A stretch of DNA of 64,000 nucleotides from Antedon mediterranea (lineage: Eukaryota; Echinodermata; Crinoidea; Comatulida; Antedonidae): assembly GCF_964355755.1 (NCBI RefSeq), contig NC_092673.1:19659001-19723000 (forward strand), given 5' to 3'. Of the stretch, positions 46,093-58,868 are shown in pieces (the stretch's first letter is position 1; each line of letters starts with the position of its first letter). A program made the translations under genes and the position numbers. The notes beneath the pieces are model-generated. The model searched no databases. It was not told the DNA's origin and saw only the letters and a list, made by a program, of their open reading frames with translations.

Positions 46093-46829
46093 ACGTTAAA
46101 GTGTTGAAAACTGGTACCAGTACAATCTATCCGCGAATTTATTAGGGATTTGGTTGCGATTTAATGTTAGCGTGTCATACCTCAATGTACAATACTGTAG
46201 ATACCCTGGTAACCCAGAATTAAAACACACTAGTTATTGTCTGTGGTGTTCTCTTTCCACAAAAAAAATTGGTGTCCCCCTATAATAGGATTAAATCAAC
46301 CATTTTTAAATTACTTTCATATACTAATGGCTTATTTCATGAACGAATTATTTTTTAAATTAAGGTGATGCAAAATATTACTATAAAATAATAATGTAAA
46401 CAAGATGATTTATTTGTGTATAAAAAGACAATTTACAATAAAATCCTTTCTAATTTTAATCAGTTGTATTTGTCATTGTGTGCATATGTTTTGATGTTGT
46501 GGAGCTTTCTGAAAAAAAAAAAATGAGCATGAAACAAATTCCCAAATGATGCTAAGATAACTTTTGATTATGATAAGTTCTATAATATCTGAATGTGTAT
46601 TCGGTTTACAAAGCAACCAATAATATCATAATTAGATGCAACTGATTTTCAGCGAGGCCGATTTCATATGTCACCGTGTATTCTGCACATGAGTAGTTAA
46701 TTAAAGAATTATTATACAAAAAAATGTATTTTTGATATAATTACATTATATAGGCCTTATAGTCACTGTAGTATTTATTTGTTAGCATACCCTAGTAGCC
46801 CTTTAAAGTACTATGTTGTTTGAATGATG

Positions 46830-46845
46830 CGCCCTCTATAAAAAA
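46830..46845 (+). promoter_or_regulatory. TATA-containing motif shared with the gene 2 promoter
   Basis: GCGCCCTCTATAAAAAA, matching 28692-28707. It could be the core promoter of gene 3, with non-coding first exon(s) between here and 49265, but the distance is 2.4 kb and the phrase might belong to a dispersed repeat. Confidence 0.35.
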
Positions 46846-47085
46846 GTATACCAATGCATGAAGATCGTATGTCAACAAAAACACATGTTAAACTGAACTT
46901 TTTTTTGTTGCATAATATAATAGGCCTATCCCCCTAGCCTAGGCCTATTTTTTTTTCACGTAGGAAAATATCTTTAACAAAATGTTTAGCATTAGCATCA
47001 CATTCTTACATTCATAACTGCAAACATGCCACCAAAAACTTCAGAAAAATTGATAGTATGTATACTTTAAATTTGTTCGTAAATT

Positions 47086-47622
47086 TATGTTATGTAGAAT
47101 AGAATTTATGTTATGTAGACTAGAATTTGTGTTATGTAGACTAGAATTTATGTTATGTAGACTAGAATTTATGTTATGTAGACTAGAATTTATGTTATGT
47201 AGACTAGAATTTATGTTATGTAGACTAGAATTTATGTTATGTAGACTAGAATTTATGTTATGTAGACTAGAATTTATGTTATGTAGACTAGAATTTATGT
47301 TATGTAGACTAGAATTTATGTTATGTAGACTAGAATTTATGTTATGTAGACTAGAATTTATGTTATGTAGACTAGAATTTATGTTATGTAGACTAGAATT
47401 TATGTTATGTAGACTAGAATTTATGTTATGTAGACTAGAATTTATGTTATGTAGACTAGAATTTATGTTATGTAGACTAGAATTTATGTTATGTAGACTA
47501 GAATTTATGTTATGTAGACTAGAATTTATGTTATGTAGACTAGAATTTATGTTATGTAGACTAGAATTTATGTTATGTAGACTAGAATTTATGTTATGTA
47601 GACTAGAATTTATGTTATGTAG
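47086..47622. repeat. 21-bp satellite
   Basis: About 25 almost perfect copies of ATGTTATGTAGACTAGAATTT. Because the unit is 7 codons and lacks stops in two strands' frames, long open frames appear on both strands; they are artefacts. Confidence 0.97.
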
Positions 47623-47639
47623 CATTATACTGAACTCAT

Positions 47640-49264
47640 CTATATATAAAAAATATTATACATAACTAGCATTAGTAACATCTTCGACGGGTGTGAGCCC
47701 CGCTGATTTCAACCACGCCGAGAAAACTTAACGTATGTAAAATAATAAGTAAGAATTGCAATTGAAGTCTTATTTTTTATGTTTTAAATCCATTTGTACA
47801 CAAAGGATTGAAAGAAAGTTATGGTAGGCTAAAGCTAAATGCTAATTATAAATATGCAATGTTGCGGTCAGTAAAATTCATTGTAACAAAATTAAATACA
47901 ACATTTTACATACACTTGCAAGTGTTACGTACGTCCGTAATCTGAAGTTCATAAAGAAAGTCCACTGTTATTTACGAATTTGAAAGTATTGCTAGAAAAT
48001 ATTGAAAGAATTTTGAAAATGATGGTACGTCTGTAGATAGGCAAATAATTAAATATTATTTTAATTAATGATTACCATTATTACACAGTACAGAAATATG
48101 TTTCCTTACAGGTAGTAGCCGTTTACTACTGAAATACAATACTGATGAGATATCAAATTTGACGCTTTTATCTTTACTGTATTCATGTAGGAAGCTTATA
48201 GAAGAACTTTAAAAATTACTGCATGGGCTTATACATTAACACTTATTTCTGTAGGACTTTCATTACAAAGGTTTACTTGGATTGGATAGACAAAAAATAA
48301 CATAGCTACAGTATATGGGAAAAAATGTTAAGGCGTGTAACGTTTTATAAACTTGAAATAAGCAGACTCAGGTGGTCCAACGTTGACAATCCTGAATACC
48401 ATGATACAATAGGACTTGTACAGTAGGTACAGATTTAATTGCACTGCAAAGTAAAATTAAAATGCATTCCATACTTTTTGATTACAAATTAGGAAATCCA
48501 GAGTAAACAAATCATGATAGGCATCAAAAGGTATAGCCGTAATTATAATTAAGATTCTGTACCAATGATAAGCTGGTAATTATCTGGTGGATTGGTAGAA
48601 TAATGAAGAATACTACGTTCAAAATGGAAGTGAACTGAAGTAATCCACGACCATGTGGATTTTCTTTTACTTAAAAATGGTGTCTACCCTATAGACTCAC
48701 CTCTCTTTAAGTGTAATGCTGTTGTTTTTTTCTTGTTTCCTGCTTGTATAGGCTTAATGAGAAAATCTGGAAATTCCACATTTCATAGCCTTTTGATCCA
48801 GAGGTCATTTTTAGTCCTAATTTAATAAATATTTGGTTTACAAACTTTTTATATAGACCATGACCATATCCGTTGCAAGATTGATGTTGAGTTCAAAATT
48901 CACACCAATCAGAGTTTGTACCGCGTCGTGCATAGAGGACAAACTTTTGTGTTTGCCTTAATATATTATATACAGATATAACTGTATTATGGTATATTAA
49001 AATGGCATATTCAACAACAAAAAATGTAAGAATCTTTAAATTATTATTGATATGTAATTTTGTTTGTTTTTTATCTAACATTTTGAAGCAAAGAGTTTCA
49101 CAAAAAGAAATTAAGTAAATGTAACAAATGCGGCCTCTATTTTCAAGGAGATGTACATTTTCGGAGGCACAAATAAATAAATCGGACATTCATAACTAGA
49201 AACCTCTTTGACTGCTTTATTATTAATTTTCATAATTTATGGCTGTTTCACAGGGCAAAGTAAA
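47640..49264. other. Intergenic or 5' intron of gene 3
   Basis: AT-rich DNA with no recognisable gene, RNA or structured repeat. The acceptor TTTCACAG at 49249 suggests that a 5' UTR exon lies upstream. Confidence 0.4.
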
Positions 49265-52200
49265 ATGGACAGAATGAAAGCAAACAAGTAAGGTGTATTT
49301 CTAATAATAATAGTTCATTCTTATAGCGCATATAGGCAAGCTCTCAATGCGCTCCTTATATAGCGCATATAGGCAAGCTCTCAATGCGCTCCTTTTATAG
49401 CGCATATAGGCAAGCTCAATGCGCTCCTTATATAGCGCATATAGGCAAGCTCTCAATGCGCTCCTTATATAGCGCATATAGGCAAGCTCTCAATGCGCTC
49501 AACATTATTACCAAAGTCATAAATAATAATAATAGTTCATTCTTATATAGTGCATATAGGCAAGCTCTCAACATTATTACCAAAGTCATAAATAATAATA
49601 ATAGTTCATTCTTATATAGCGCATATAGGCAAGCTCTCAATGCGCTCCTTATATAGCGCATATAGGCAAGCTCTCAATGCACTCCTTATATAGCGCATAT
49701 AGGCAAGCTCTCAATGCGCTCCTTATATAGCGCATATAGGCAAGCTCTCAATGCGCTCCTTATGTAGCGCATATAGGCCAGCTCTCAATGCGCTCCTTAT
49801 ATAGCGCATATAGGCAAGCTCTCAATGCGCTCCTTATATAGCGCATATAGGCAAGCTCTCAATGCGCTCCTTATATAGCGCATATAGGCAAGCTCTCAAT
49901 GCGCTCAACATTATTACCAAAGTCATTTTTTTTTTTATCAAATGCGCAAGGAAATATACTCCAGAATGCAGATAGTAATCAGCGCAAAGTTGTGAAATTA
50001 ATATATAAAATAACATTTTTGTTGAAAACAACACCTAATACATTTTGAAAGGTCATATCCCACATATTTAAAAATAATTTTCAACAACAAAAAATGAGGA
50101 TGATTTTATATATATTATTTTTATATATACTGTATATTATATTCCTAAAAAGGTTTTTAGGAATTAACATTATTTTGTTGACTTGTAATGTTTTATTTCC
50201 CCAAATAATGTTGTGCTGCTATTTAAAAGAAGTTCTGTTTATAAATTATTTTGTAGAAAAACTGCCAAAACAATAAAACATGAACAAGAAAAAGAAAGAG
50301 ATGTGTCTGAAAAGGAAATAAAAGGTGAAAATAAAACAAGTTATAGTTGTTTATAATTCACACATTTACCACAATTAAATTTTTGGACTCTCAGAGGACA
50401 AAGTAATGAACCAATGTTATGTAAAAGTGTATTTCAATCCATTTCACCATTGGAAAGCCATTATGGCACAATGTTTTAAGAACTGTGCTTTAAAATATAT
50501 TGCTTTAAAATCTGTATGTGTTTTTCTAATGCAGAAAATAAATTTGTATGAACTGTAAAGGGGTCTTATCTAATTCTAACAAACATATTGTACTTTTATT
50601 ATCAATTTGTTATAGGTGAAGATTACACTTACTAATGCTTAGTCTGCTGAGCTGAGAACATACCTAGCTGGACAGGTAAGTTATTTATTATTTACTGTAT
50701 TAATTAAACATATAGAAGGACATTATAAGAAAAAACACACCACCCCGCTTGAAAAAAATGTTAATTGAATTGACAAATTGTATCGAAAACACACTAGTTC
50801 ATCTCAGATAATAGTAACATTTAAGCATTTCTTCATATTTTTTTATATAGATTGCTTGAGCCATGGTGTCAGTCAGTATGAGTATGAGATGCATTTAAAA
50901 ATATAATACATTTATAAAGCTTATAGTCTACACTGACAAACCTTCGTTTGCAAACTCTGAGTTTTCAAAGTCTACCTTGTAGACCAGTTGACAAACTTTG
51001 AAAACTGCAGAAAACAAGTTTTCACAAGTCTACACTAGCAAACTTTGAAAATAGACCTGATTTTTGTGTTGAGTTGGTGTTTACTTTTTAACTCTCAATA
51101 ACCTTTTAATAGTAAAATAAATTTTATAAACAATTCATAGTTGAAGATTCAAATAATTCTCTGATCACATTATGGCACTGAATGGTCAATTTACTCAATG
51201 GAAATATGAATGGCCAGAACTATTAGTACATAACAGAATATAATCTTGCAGCCTGCTGGAAATAATGCTGTCAAAGGAATCGTGTTTTTGCAAATTTTGA
51301 AACCACTATTTTATCCATTTTTTCATTTTTCTTTTAGTTGTGTTAATGTTGAAATTACTATTACAGTATAATTATTATTATGTATGTATTAACATGTTAA
51401 TGCTTGTGAAGGTTATTGGTCTGCTCTTGTGAATATAAACAGAAGGTCTCAATAGAATTGAGCCCATTTGTCTGAAATAATACTTACTACTATCTGGCAA
51501 CACAGAGTCAGATGTGCGGCAAACTCTTTTTCAACGCGGTGGATCGATGATAATGATTACAATTTTTTTATTTTGAAAGGCCAATTGCATTTTTAATATT
51601 AACCACTGAAAAATATCCGAAAATGCAAGTTAATAATAATATCCTGGATTTATATAGCGCCTAATGTTGTGAAACCTCTAAGCGCTGAACATTATTACCC
51701 CAATCATTTTTTTAATCAAACACGTATGGAAACATACTCCCATAATGCAGCTAGTAATCAGTGCAAAGTTGTGTCTTGATCTAAACCAGTGTTCCCATTT
51801 ATACACCTGGGTGGAGAGAGGCAAACGTAAAGTAAAGTATCTTGCCTAAGGATACAAGCAATGCGGCGAGAGTTAGATTCAAACCTTGATCTCATGATCT
51901 GTAGTCAAACGCCCAACACAATGCGCCACACGCCCTTACAAAATGTTCTGCCGGTTTAGGAAGAAAAAAAATTCGGAAAATAATAATAGCGACTACGCAA
52001 CTATCAGATGTTTCTGAGCGTATGCAGAGTTTTTTTTACTTGATAGTTGCATAGTCTAGTAACATGTGAAAACAAAAAGTTGTTTATAAGGCAACAAAAA
52101 TAAAAAAATATCGTATACATAATAAATATTTTTTAATTTTCTAAATCGTTTGAAACAACATTTATCTAATAAAAAGAACAAAACTACATGATTCAAATAA

Positions 52201-55200
52201 TAAACAGGGAGTCTGATTGTTTGTTACATTTTTAGTTTTTGCCAAATCATTTATTTGATTTTCAAACAGCAAAGAGTCACATGACTGTGTGTTGGCCTAG
52301 TGTATGTGTTTACTCGAGGTTTGTTCACTGTATACAGACTTAAAAATAGTCCAATATCCTGACTGGGAAATTTCTAGTCAATGTTTTTAGACACGTACAA
52401 TAAATTATCATTTCCTCATAATATTCAAAACCATAACAATACCATTTTCTATTAAATAGGCTGTATGCTAGGTTGATTATCAATATGAAAGTTCTGTGAC
52501 ACACAGAACACGGTAAAATGTGTGTTTGTGATTTGCATAACAATAAACATCTTCATTACACAGTTTGCATCCTTATAGAGATGCGCAATTATAATTATAC
52601 TATACCACCAGTGAGAGTCTAGACATACATAGCCTACGAGGGTAATTTTATGGAGCAGTAATTCTGTTTTAGATTCAGTTGTAGCGTGAGTTATATCTAT
52701 CATTATTATTATTTAATACTACAGTAATTTTATTTAATATAGACTGTTTGATGTAATCAGAAATAGCCAGTAGATAGCTAGTAAACAATGCTACACTGAC
52801 AGTGGTTTAGCATAGAATATGTACAGTAACAACTAATACAGAAATATTGTGCAATTAGAACTAAACAAGGCCAACAGCCATAAGTCGCGTGCTAAAACGC
52901 ATAGTGATACCGGACCGACAGACAGACCGACAGACAGACAGACCGACAGACAGACCGACCGACATAGTGAACTATAGAGTCGCGTCCATGCGACTAAAAA
53001 TTGTAAATAACATTCACTTGCATATTATGAAAATATTAAATATGAAATGATGTAGCATGCTGCCAATCTATAGATTAGATTAACTTTTAGGCCTTTCTTT
53101 TTGTTATTTTTGTATGTGTTTTTATATTTATATCTATATTTTCATCCTGTAATTGGTGTATACTGTTGGATGTGAAAGAATAAAATACAAAATACAAAAT
53201 ATATTGCAGGCCCGTAGTAGGCAGGCGGATGGGGATTATGGTTTGAATAAACCCCTTTGTCTGCAAACCCTCATTTCCCAGCAAGCCCTTTTGATTTATG
53301 AGGATAAGAAACATCAAATCATGTCAGGACAAGATGTCTTTAGATAGGGGTGTGACCAGGGAGTTGTTACAAATCCATGGTTTGAACATAGATATAAAGC
53401 TCTGTCTACACTATCAAACTTTATGTGATGTGCCCATATGGACATGATGACATACCATAATTGGGCATATCACTACCATATTTGGGCACATGACACCATT
53501 TTTGTCAAACTAGTTTGATGTGTAGAGAGAGCTTTATAGTAGTTTACTCTTTCATTTTCTCCTTCTTGGACTACCTAAGGCATGTGGTGCACCCTAACCT
53601 TGTGTTGCTCCCAGAGCCTGAATTAATTTTAGCGGCTATTCAATACCTGAACAATGACTCAACATCATCTGTTGAAATTTCATGTTTAACTAAATTTGTT
53701 TATACCACACTTTCATTTCAAAAGATATAAATAATATAAACTGACATTTCTGGTTTATTTTAACATTTGACTGAAAGTTATGTATCTGTCTCTACAAATG
53801 TTTGTGAAAAAATTATATAAGGTTAAGGATATATCTAATATGTAAAATTTCCTAACCACATATTGATTGTGTGTGTATTGTTCACCATCATGTAACATTT
53901 GCTATTGTTAAGCCACATTGATATTATAATATGTATTGTGCATGTGAGGTTCAAGGGTTACATCAGTCTTAGAAGACGTCTATGGAAATGAACAAATCAA
54001 TAATGCACAAACACAATGGTACTGTAAATTGTAAAAAAATGGATATGGATGTCAACATGTATTTTGCTTTTTGCATAGCTGGTTATGCAAGTTTCTCTGT
54101 AATTTCTGGCACTTTAACCTCTGAACCTTGGAAGCCTCCCTTTCTCCCAGCCTAAAGTTGCTCACTCCACTAGCAAAAACATAATAAAGTTACTGGATTT
54201 GTTCTTTAGTTCCCCTCACACCTTCTAAAACAATTTTCTAGTTAACCCAGGGTATTTTTTTTCTAGGAATGATATGTTATATATTTATATATATTATAAA
54301 TTTTAAGTTCTGTTGTCATAGAATAAAAAATACTATAACATGCCGTAGAAACTAATCGTAAAATGCACAGATGATAATACTGTTTTATTTGGCAATATAT
54401 ATCAAGCATTTATAAAGACTCTGAAGCCCTCTAAACACACAAAACTCATATTTAGGAACCCTATAGCATCATATTTTCTGTATTCCTTTAAGATTGGTAA
54501 GATATATTCGTCATTAAATGTGTTATGCTGAATTACAGTATATACCACCATGGTAGTTAAAAAGCTAGTTACAACCATTCTCTTCTGGGAATATCTGTAC
54601 TAATATATTTCTTGACTGTGTCTTAAATGTTGCATAATCTCCAGGTCACTTTTAGTGATACGTTCGAACAAATGCATCAATTATTTATTATATTATCATT
54701 ATAACATAGAATCAATGTTTTTTGGACATATTAAAGGTGTATTGTCCTCCTGAAAATATAATTCTTATGCCATTTTAATGTCACATTAAATAGTTATCCG
54801 CTATGACCAAAAGTTGGATTGAAAAAAAAAATCGTATTTAACTTAAAAAACCCCTGTAATTTAAAGCAAAAATCAGTCAAATTAGCTGCCAGCCAACGGG
54901 TTTTTGGTTGAATTTAACCATTTATTAGAGTATATCATTGTATGACTGAACAAATTATTGTTTTTCTTTTTTTTTCTATAGAAGTGATTAACTTTATTAA
55001 AACTACAAAATAACCTATAGTATTCAAAGTCTGATTTAATTAATCTTCATTTTTCAAGTTTTTGGGGGACAATACAATATCTTTAAGCGACTCCCTTCTA
55101 TTTTAGTTATATCATGGACGAATAACAACTAGTTTACCTCCATGGTTATATAAAGTAGCTGAATTATTAGCTTTTCTTAACCAAGCATTCCTCTCTCCAG

Positions 55201-58200
55201 ACTAGACAATCACAATACTGTATGTTTGGTAACATTTCCACTCAAAGAAACAAAAGTCTAAATATCATACATTATTGAGTTAGGAAATAAAGACTTTAGT
55301 TTAAGAATTTTGAAGTCATAAAATTGTCTCAAACATTTTGGGGTTCAGTTTCTTCAAATCAATAATCAAATTATCTATAATTCAAAGTGATATTGTTAAA
55401 AATCACACAAAGTGTGAACATGATTTATTTCTTTATTCTTTATGGATTTATTGTAGATGGTGTCATTTTAAGAATCTTCCATGCAATATAATCTGTAACC
55501 ATAATTACATGACACCATTGGATGTAATCAGTAGTGTACAGGCTAAATAATATTCTTTTATGGAATTTTGCAGGCTAAAGCAAACTTTGAAATGGAAACA
55601 AATTTCCAGCAACTGAAATTGTCTTTCAGTGGACACTATAGAGGTGACAAGTATAAGTGGCTGAGGTTCTTCCTTTCGATCACGTAACTGTAGAGGATAT
55701 TACACATTCTTTTAATAGTGATTTTTTAATAGACAAACTCGAGCAGGAAAGTATAATCTCACCACAGAATGTCAGCCTTCTGTTAGATATTGCTTTAGTA
55801 ACACAATTGACGGATGCCGTAGATCTGGTAATTCAGTATATGAATGTCAATGGTCAATACACTGATAAAGAAATTTCAAAATATCGAAAACAACTATTTG
55901 AGGTCTTAAGAGAAAGTGAACAAACTAATTTGAGCAGGGTTATTGCTCACTATGGTATGAAGTCAACTGAAATTAAAGATATTTGGGATGCAGTTTTGAT
56001 GTTAGAGATTTGTGGCGATTTAGAAGATGACAATGACAAAATTAAACATTTTGAGAGTCTTCTTAAAATAAGCTCAAAGGAAGCACTAACTGGTAATAAT
56101 TTTTTCCTTTTGATTGTATAGTTTTAATTTTTTAGGGTAAAAAAAAGATAATAACATCAGAGGGTTAACTAAGGCAATGTAAAGATGTAAGCCCACCGTA
56201 AAGTAATTTGGTAGGTCATTCAAACTGCTTGTGATTGATCAACTCACTTGCGTTGCGCCTACATTGTTGCGTTGTGTCCAAGTAGGAACCAAGCTTAAGC
56301 TATCTTTTGTACAGTAGATCAACTTTATATTGTGAATGAAAATATGGCGGTGCAGAGATTAAAGCTTCAAAACGCTTCCCTGCTCAGCATTGTTTGTCAT
56401 CTATTGAAGTTGTCTTCCGTTTTGTGTGAAAAGTGTATCCCTTGTGGTCAGCAGCTTGATATTTGACCTAGGCATATGAAAATTGATTCACATGTTCCCA
56501 TACAGCAATGAAACCAGTCTTTAAAATCTTATCGGGAATCGGGAAATAAATTTTTGAGTAATCCTGCTAACTAACAAACACACACAAACACACCCGATCT
56601 ACCTCATAACCTCTTGCCATTCTGGCAGAGGTAATAAGTATTAAAATAATTATGTAGAATATATACTGTACACAAATTTAAATTATAGTTTTTGTTATTA
56701 CCTACCTAAAAAACCATTTTTTGTTGAAAAAAGATTACTAAACACTGCAAAATTCCAAAAATACAGCAGCCGCCATCAAAACCAAAACAATTCTGGCAAT
56801 TTTGACACCCCAAACTTTTTCCCTGGGGTGAATAAAATATAGTTTAAAACCTCTGGTCATTTTGATACCTCATTACGCGCTAGAATCCCCTCCCCCAACC
56901 TCTACTGCTGGCCCCAATAAAGAAAAAACGTGAACAACTATTTTTTAAATGTAATTAGACTATAAACTAAACACATCTGTTTGATATATCCTGTTGAAAT
57001 AAAAAAAAATTGCGGAAAATGGCCAATCTTGCATTGTACTGAAGGTGATCATGGAAATTGCTATAACAAATACCATAAAAGTAATATTTTTATTCTGCAG
57101 ATCAAATTGTGGAGGTAATTGTGGATTCTACAGGTGGAACGCTTCACCTTAAGGATGAAGACATAAAGTTAGAGATACATTCTGAAGCAATTGAAGGGGA
57201 GGAAGTGAAAGTAACGCTAGAAATTTTTTCTGAGGAAATAGACATTCCCATATCTCATCCTCGGGAATCAATAATATCACCTATAATTAAATGTGGACCA
57301 GAAGGTACCACCTTCAACAAGCCTATTTCATTGTCATTTCCACACGATGCTGTAAATGAAGAGAATTGGGAATTCACTCTACTTGTTAAAGATCACATTC
57401 AAGATGAATGGAAACAAATAGCATTGACAAATGATAGAAAGGACGTTCATTTTACTTTAAACAAAGGTCTATGCTGTATAACATTAAATCATTTTAGTTG
57501 GTATGCACTAAAGGGTCATGTCAGAAATGCCGTTCATGCTAAGAAAAGAATGTTGTTAGGAGTTTTTGGAAAGATGCTTGCAAACGATGAGTATCAACTT
57601 CAAACAAGACTTTGTAAGCCGTCGGATGTAAAGGTAATTAATATATAATTAATTGTTATATTTGAATAATGTAGTTATAATTTGTATTATTTTACTTACA
57701 TTAACCTTTTAAAATATAGATATATTTTAATAAATGCATTTTGCTAGGTAGCCTTGTACTTTTTATTATGCCAAGTTAACTACTTTAGGTAATATTACTA
57801 TTGACCAAATATCTGATCCCAACCGAGAAGTAACAGTGACTTTTGGCTTTTCGCAGAATTATTATTTCTAGAAATGGTGACAAAGTGGATTTTCTGCTTC
57901 TTTTCACAAGCACTAAATTTGAGCTAACGTCTAATACATTGATTAAAATTGATGGCAGAAACATTCAAAATGTCATGTTGAATCATAAATTGAATTGATT
58001 CCTGATCATTATAAAATATACAGTGAAAAAGTGAACACGATGATTACATCTGACTTCCCTCAGATAATAGAAAACGTGTAATAAATCGGGAGATCAAACC
58101 TGGTTAAACAATTTATGCAGATTTGAAAAGGGTGTAGGAAACAAATATGTACACAAATAACATTAAGTTTATGTATTTCAGAAGATAAAAGAAGACCACA

Positions 58201-58868
58201 GAGAAACCGGTGAGCAGCTTTTACGACCACCTGTAGATTTACTTTTTATGTATAAAAAGATGAAAATTACTGTAGCGGCAGTATCAGAACAAGAATGGAA
58301 TGTTCAAGATGAAAATGTACAAGTAAGAATATTTGTTCTAATTTACATTACATGTATTATACAAATCATCACAATTTTTTAGGTTTGCATGGTAAAGAAT
58401 ATGCATTAAACACGTTTTTGCAATAATACCACATAACTTGGGAATTCATAACTTGATCAATAAATAACAAAATCTCCATTGCTATCAGTATCAACCATGG
58501 ACCATGATGCTGACTTAACATAGAAAGTCTGTCTTTGATTAGTCTCTTTGAAGGATGCACACCATTCTTTTTGTGGATTTATCATTGAGAAAAAAAAGAA
58601 AATTAATTTATATATAAATAAATAGTAATATTAATCACCGCAGCAACCAATTTTTTATTTACAATGCCTTAGAGCTGTAACATTTTATGCATGACTTTTT
58701 TCCTAGACTGTCACTGCTGAATACTTATGGCGTGGAACACCATTGAAGACATTTCTTTTAAGAAGAAGCAATTCATTAGAAAATGTCTTAAAGGCAACAG
58801 TATCACTGTCACAAGAGTCAAATCGTATTGATCCAGTGCCTGTGTATTTTAAGTATTTCAAATGCTAA
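49265..58868 (+). CDS. Gene 3: tandem DED-ZU5-UPA protein, frameshifted
   Basis: Exons: 49265-49287 (MDRMKAN), 50257-50324 (Lys/Glu-rich), 55581-56092 (tandem DED), 57101-57633 (ZU5), 58182-58322 and 58707-58868 (UPA), stop at 58866-58868. All phases match except that the DED exon lacks one base near 55672-55676. Upstream the frame reads YKWLRFFL, downstream FDHVTVEDI. ZU5 shows STGGTL and CGPEGTTFNKPISLSFP, then HFSWYAL (HFS at 57490-57498), the self-cleavage context of PIDD. ZU5-UPA without leucine-rich repeats or death domain, preceded by DEDs, is unlike vertebrate PIDD or UNC5. The frameshift could be a real null allele or a sequencing error. The two small 5' exons are the least certain part. 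Confidence 0.72.
49321..49912. repeat. 37-bp tandem array derived from a SINE
   Basis: Unit TATAGCGCATATAGGCAAGC plus TCTCAATGCGCTCCTTA, about 14 units, some interspersed with AACATTATTACCAAAGTCAT. Flanks (AATAATAATAGTTCATTCTTATA and the stretch to 50015) match the SINE at 51630-51945, so the array arose by amplification inside one SINE copy. Confidence 0.9.
51630..51945 (-). repeat. tRNA-derived SINE
   Basis: On the minus strand the head has an A-box-like GTGGCGCATTGTGTTGGG and a B-box-like GGTTTGAATCT (about 51885-51875). The body includes the TTGCCTAAGG-type segment, and the tail is AATAATAATA at the left end. Lies in gene 3's intron. Confidence 0.75.
52872..53000 (-). repeat. Dispersed repeat end with GACA/GACC microsatellite
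   Basis: Inverted relative of 38870-38985: AAGTCGCGT..., a run of GACAGACCGACAGA, then ATAGTGAACTATAGAGTCGCG. Both ends are present, so this may be an internally deleted copy. Confidence 0.7.
53210..53347 (+). pseudogene. Unassigned exon-like coding stretch
   Basis: After an acceptor (TATTGCAG, 53202-53209) the frame reads ARSRQADGDYGLNK and continues to a TAG at 53345-53347; a second frame then carries SLDRGVTRELLQIHGL. A matching donor-ended exon, SAELRTYLAGQ, lies at about 50645-50677 in compatible phase. After a MITE, 53570-53730 reads HVVHPNLVLLPEPEL. Codon-like quality suggests a decayed gene piece split by the MITE. I do not recognise the family. Confidence 0.35.
53393..53541. mobile_element. 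MITE with AAAGCTCTGTCTACAC ends
   Basis: Left end TATAAAGCTCTGTCTACACTA, right end GTGTAGAGAGAGCTTTATA, about 25-bp imperfect inverted termini around 150 bases. A related stretch without clear ends lies at about 50925-51045. Confidence 0.75.
54735..55088 (+). mobile_element. MITE, TATTGTCCCCC family, copy D
   Basis: Full-length copy: starts GTATTGTCCTCC, ends GGGGGACAATACAATATCTTTAA. In gene 3's intron. Confidence 0.75.
56240..56640. mobile_element. Dispersed repeat ending in a hairpin
   Basis: Intron DNA ending with an ACACACAAACACAC run and the hairpin CCTCTTGCCATTCTGGCAGAGG (56611-56632). That ending is common in transposon-derived repeats of marine invertebrates, to my recollection. Left boundary uncertain. 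Confidence 0.35.

Noticed and set aside
47027-47059. ATG at 47027 (MPPKTSEKLI) as the start of gene 3
   Set aside because: Its donor at 47057 would join the exon at 49249 in a frame that stops after seven codons; at most an upstream ORF.
47041-47665. 192-194-codon open frames on both strands (MLCRLEF and LHNINSS repeats)
   Set aside because: Direct consequence of the 21-bp satellite.
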